Part shown: positions 61,291 through 64,000 of the stretch, in pieces
Numbering within the stretch: the first letter of the stretch is position 1
How the letters are laid out: every line of letters starts with the position of its first letter
Origin: Pseudomonas gingeri
GTDB lineage: Bacteria; Pseudomonadota; Gammaproteobacteria; Pseudomonadales; Pseudomonadaceae
Length of the DNA: 64,000 nt
Assembly: GCF_013385635.1 (NCBI RefSeq)
Contig: NZ_JACAPR010000011.1
Span: forward strand, 62,001 to 126,000
Reading direction: 5' to 3'
Translations under genes and position numbers: made by a program
The notes under the pieces: generated by a model
What the model was told of the DNA's origin: nothing
Seen by the model: the letters and a program-made list of their open reading frames with translations, nothing else
Database searches by the model: none

Positions 61291-62867
61291 CGGGCGGCCT
61301 CCCGCTGGTCCTGCAGGCTGAATTTCTGGCGCAGGAAGCGCGCCGGCGAGGTGCTGAGGTTCCGCAGCCAGAGTTCGTCGCTGGCGGCCTGAGGGGTTTG
61401 CACCTGTTGGGTCTTGCCCTTGCCGGCCGGTTTGTCGAACTGCACTTGGTCGGGTTTGACCTCGGGGGCGTTCTGCGCGGCGCTGTCGGTGTCTTTTTGC
61501 AGGGCGATGGCCAGGGCCAGGTTGGCGCTGGCTTCGGGGAACCGTGGTTGCAGCTTCAGGGCCTGGGTATAGGCGGCGATGGCCTGGTCGAACTTGAAGC
61601 GTCGGGTGTAGATATTGCCCAGGTAGAAGTACGCCGGTGCGCTGTCCAGACGGGCAAAACTGGCCAGGGCCAGGTCGTAGTCGGCGGCCAGGTAGGCGGC
61701 AATGCCTTTCCAGTAAGGGTCTGTAAAGTGCGCGGCGGCGGCCGGGTAGTGCTGGTGCTCGAAGGCCAGGCGACCCTGTTGGTCCGGAGTGAGGAAAGCA
61801 TCGGCCAGCACACCGGCGCGCACCGGGGCTGGTGCCAGCCCGCTCGCCAGGCATAGCAGTACGGCAGCACTCCAGTTCAGGCTCCAGCCCTTGCGCAGGG
61901 TGAAGAACGCCAGCAGTACCAGCGGCCAACTCAACCAGTAGCCGGCGTCCTTCCAGCGTAGTTGCTGCTGTTCGGCACTGGCGGCCTGGAAGTGTTGCTG
62001 GGCGTGCAACTCGATCCATTCCAGGTCCTTGTCGTCGAGGGTCAGGCTGCCCAGGGGGGCGTCGAGGGCCTTGGCCAGTCGTTGCAACCCGGCGCGGTCG
62101 AAGCGTCCCAGTTGCGGGCGACCGCTGCTGTCGGTGCGCGGCTGGCCGGAAGCATCGCGCAGGATGCCGCCGTCTTCGCTGCCGACCGCCAGGACCAGCA
62201 CCTGCAGCAGGCTGCCGCTCAGTTGTTGGTCGAGCCCCGGCAGTTGCGTGGTATCGGCGCCATCGGTGATCAGCAGCAGGCTGCCCGGCACCTGTTCGGC
62301 GGCCAACAGGCGCTTGGCCTCATCGATCACCGCGGCGACATTTTTTCCCGGACGGCCGATCAGGTCAGTGCCCAGGGCCTGGACAAAGCTGTCGAACAAC
62401 GCCGGATCGTCCGTCGGTGGCAGCACCAGATGGGCGCTGCCGGCATAGGCCAGCAGGGCCGTCTTGGCGCCCTGGCGACGCTGGATCAGTTCATGCAGCT
62501 TGTGCTTGACCGCTTCCAGGCGACTGGGCCGGATATCGCTCGCATCCATCGAGGGCGACAGGTCGACGGCGATCAGCAGGGGTGCACGGTTTTCCAGGAA
62601 ATCCGGCCGGTCCTGTTCCCAGGTCGGTCCGGCGGCGGCGATGGCCCCGAGCACCAGTAGGGCGCTGGCCAGGTGCACCGGGCGCAGGCGATGCGGGTCG
62701 CTCGGGGTCAGCAACAGGTGCGGCAGCAGGTGTGGCGCGATGGTGCCGCGCAGGCGTCGTTCCAGGCCCTGGCTGCGTCGCCAGAGCAGCGGCAACAGCA
62801 GGCCGAACAGCGCCGGTAGCAACCACGCGGGACGGAGGAAATGCAGCGCCTGGAGATCGATATCCAT
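61287..62867 (-). CDS. VWA plus TPR membrane protein (BatB/BatC-like fusion)
   Basis: A 526-residue protein starting at the ATG 62867. Two N-terminal membrane helices are followed by a von Willebrand A domain with an intact MIDAS motif D102-x-S104-x-S106 (VDLSPSM). Two more membrane helices lie near 325-370. A periplasmic TPR region covers about 375-480 ([20 protein letters not shown]), with a Lys/Gln-rich tail. It combines BatB and BatC in one chain. It overlaps the BatA stop by one base (TGATG) and the BatD start by four. Confidence 0.9.
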   Translation of the reverse strand: MDIDLQALHFLRPAWLLPALFGLLLPLLWRRSQGLERRLRGTIAPHLLPHLLLTPSDPHRLRPVHLASALLVLGAIAAAGPTWEQDRPDFLENRAPLLIAVDLSPSMDASDIRPSRLEAVKHKLHELIQRRQGAKTALLAYAGSAHLVLPPTDDPALFDSFVQALGTDLIGRPGKNVAAVIDEAKRLLAAEQVPGSLLLITDGADTTQLPGLDQQLSGSLLQVLVLAVGSEDGGILRDASGQPRTDSSGRPQLGRFDRAGLQRLAKALDAPLGSLTLDDKDLEWIELHAQQHFQAASAEQQQLRWKDAGYWLSWPLVLLAFFTLRKGWSLNWSAAVLLCLASGLAPAPVRAGVLADAFLTPDQQGRLAFEHQHYPAAAAHFTDPYWKGIAAYLAADYDLALASFARLDSAPAYFYLGNIYTRRFKFDQAIAAYTQALKLQPRFPEASANLALAIALQKDTDSAAQNAPEVKPDQVQFDKPAGKGKTQQVQTPQAASDELWLRNLSTSPARFLRQKFSLQDQREAAR

Positions 62868-63865
62868 CAGGCCTCCCGCCGTTGCTGCTTCTGTGACAGG
62901 TGCAGGCGTGGCCGCAGCCAGGCGCCCAGATGATAGACCGCGAGCAGGGCAATGGCGGTGGCCACCGGTAGCCAGAACAGCTCGCGCTTGGGTTGGTGGC
63001 TGAGGATCTTGACCTGATGCGGGGTCAACTGGTCCAGGGTGCTGTAGACCTGGTCCAGCGCCGTGCGGTCCTCGGCGCGGAAGAAGCGTCCGCCAGTGGC
63101 CTTGGCGATCTGCTGCAGGCCGGCGAGATTGACCTTGGCTTCGCCGTCGGCATTGGGATCGCCAATGCCGATGGTGTGGATGACCACGTCCTTGGCGGCG
63201 GCCATGGCTGCCGCGTGCTCGGGGGTGATGGCGCTGCTGGTGTCGTTGCCGTCGGTCAGCAGGATCAGCACCTTTTCCGTTTCGTGGGCCTGCTCCAGCA
63301 GCTTGACGCTCAGGCCGATGGCATCGCCGATAGCGGTGTTGGGCCCGGCCATGCCGATGCCGGTGTCCGCCAGAAGGATCGCCAGGCTGGCGTGGTCCAG
63401 GGTCAGGGGGGCCTGGGGATAGGCGCCGCTGCCGAACACGATCAGCCCGAGGCGGTCGTCCTTGCGTCGCTGAATAAAGTCTTGTACCACCTGCTTGACG
63501 GCGCTCAGGCGATCGACCTGGTTGCCTCCGGCATCGGTGAAGTCGCGGGTTTCCATGGACTGGGAAATATCGATGGCGAGCATCAGGTCGCGCATCGGTT
63601 GCTGGTGTTCGATGGGCGGCTCGATCCATACCGGCCGTGCGAGGGCCAGCACCAGCAGCACCCAGACCAGCGCATTGAGCAGCAGTTGCCCGCGGTCACG
63701 GGTACCGCCGGCCAGATCGGGGACCTGGCCGGCGGCCTGGCTCATTGCGGCGAAAAACGGTACCCGCACGGCACTGCGCGCTTCTCGGTAGGCGGGCAGG
63801 TAGCGATAGCCGATCCCCGGCAGCACCACCAGCAGCAACAGCCAGGGGTAATCAAGCTGCCACAT
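62867..63865 (-). CDS. VWA domain membrane protein (BatA-like)
   Basis: A 332-residue protein with membrane helices near residues 6-25 and 60-78, then a VWA domain. Its MIDAS is D99-x-S101-x-S103 (AIDISQSM), with the later Thr/Asp elements GPNTAIGDAI and LLTDGND. A C-terminal membrane helix lies near 300-320. It is usually partnered with a MoxR AAA ATPase encoded upstream, outside the window. It overlaps the end of the DUF4381 gene by 14 bases. Confidence 0.92.
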   Translation of the reverse strand: MWQLDYPWLLLLVVLPGIGYRYLPAYREARSAVRVPFFAAMSQAAGQVPDLAGGTRDRGQLLLNALVWVLLVLALARPVWIEPPIEHQQPMRDLMLAIDISQSMETRDFTDAGGNQVDRLSAVKQVVQDFIQRRKDDRLGLIVFGSGAYPQAPLTLDHASLAILLADTGIGMAGPNTAIGDAIGLSVKLLEQAHETEKVLILLTDGNDTSSAITPEHAAAMAAAKDVVIHTIGIGDPNADGEAKVNLAGLQQIAKATGGRFFRAEDRTALDQVYSTLDQLTPHQVKILSHQPKRELFWLPVATAIALLAVYHLGAWLRPRLHLSQKQQRREA

Positions 63866-64000
63866 GGTGATGCTCCACCCAGTGCCGACACTGGTCGAAC
63901 AACTGCCGCCGCTGTTCCGGCGCCAGTGCTTGCAGGCGACTGTCCGGGGCGTAGGCCAACTCGGCCAGTGCCTGGCTGAAGTCGATGGGCAGGCGGTTGT
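63852..64000 (-). CDS. DUF4381-like protein, C-terminal part (cut by the window end)
   Basis: The minus-strand frame from the window edge ends at TGA 63854-63852. The 48 visible residues (LPIDFSQALAELAYAPDSRL, then RRQLFDQCRHWVEHH) are the C-terminal pattern of the short membrane proteins DUF4381 that precede BatA in Pseudomonas Bat operons. The overlap with BatA supports co-translation. Only the tail is visible, so this rests on pattern plus context. Confidence 0.75.
   Translation of the reverse strand, partial: NRLPIDFSQALAELAYAPDSRLQALAPEQRRQLFDQCRHWVEHHHVAA

Noticed and set aside
1-64000. CRISPR arrays, tRNA or rRNA genes, integrase or complete insertion sequences
   Set aside because: None was found on scanning. 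The only short repeats are the REP-like hairpins and the three-unit tandem repeat at 49751-49792, which lack spacer regularity or transposase genes.

Overview
The window looks like chromosome of a fluorescens-group Pseudomonas. It is GC-rich (about 60%) and dense, and almost every gene has a recognisable Pseudomonas-type product: six LysR regulators, MocR, Lrp and TetR regulators, an HBM-type chemoreceptor, a xylose-isomerase locus, REP-like hairpin repeats and a Bat/VWA operon. This assignment is an inference from gene content. No rRNA, tRNA, CRISPR array, intact insertion sequence or prophage was seen.

Layout. (1) 1-6.4 kb: a polar amino-acid ABC transporter operon (binding-protein tail, two permeases, ATPase) interleaved with an MmgE/PrpD protein, a ureohydrolase and a Rid protein, then a LysR gene; this is probably uptake and breakdown of an unidentified nitrogenous (guanidino?) compound. 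(2) 6.4-12.8 kb: LysR/quinone oxidoreductase, LysR/DoxX, a small lipoprotein and a diguanylate cyclase. (3) 12.8-15.1 kb: a truncated exported protein, an RcnR/DmeR-type metal sensor with G-tract operators and its CDF exporter DmeF, and a possibly frameshifted hypothetical gene. (4) 15.3-21.4 kb: an LLM flavin monooxygenase, an orphan Phd-type antitoxin, Lrp, LysR, an MHS-type symporter and an AspA/AstE-like deacylase. (5) 21.5-25.4 kb: TetR/cupin with a palindromic operator, an exported hydrolase, three small unknown proteins and a decayed hydrolase tail. (6) 25.5-33.3 kb: xylAFGH read leftward, xylR divergent, and an aldose 1-epimerase. (7) 33.3-40.5 kb: LysR/aldo-keto reductase, an exported hydrolase plus exported RidA, LysR/nitroreductase, and an amidase. 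(8) 40.6-42.1 kb: a CLC-F type fluoride exporter behind a fluoride riboswitch, with a well-spaced sigma-70-like promoter. (9) 42.2-48.9 kb: chemoreceptor, cupin remnant, azoreductase, MocR, carboxymuconolactone-decarboxylase-like protein, SMR pump and MFS pump. (10) 48.9-51.4 kb: two divergent L,D-transpeptidase-type genes. (11) 51.5-64 kb: an octaheme cytochrome-HEAT-TPR protein, a DUF3313 lipoprotein, an MFS/spermidine-synthase fusion, then a leftward cluster of DUF4381, BatA, BatB/C, BatD, an exported HAD phosphatase and an exported arylsulfatase.

The most solid non-routine observation is the fluoride unit at 40.6-42.06 kb. Promoter, aptamer with a perfect pseudoknot, hairpin leader and CLC-F selectivity motifs all agree. 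The most interesting unexplained gene sets are the PrpD/ureohydrolase/Rid transport operon and the Bat-HAD-sulfatase cluster with its neighbouring octaheme cytochrome. Several broken genes (an LldD-like start, a BPL_N-like fragment, two alpha/beta-hydrolase tails, an internally deleted cupin) suggest repeated small-scale turnover. Family assignments come from reading motifs by eye; no database search was run.
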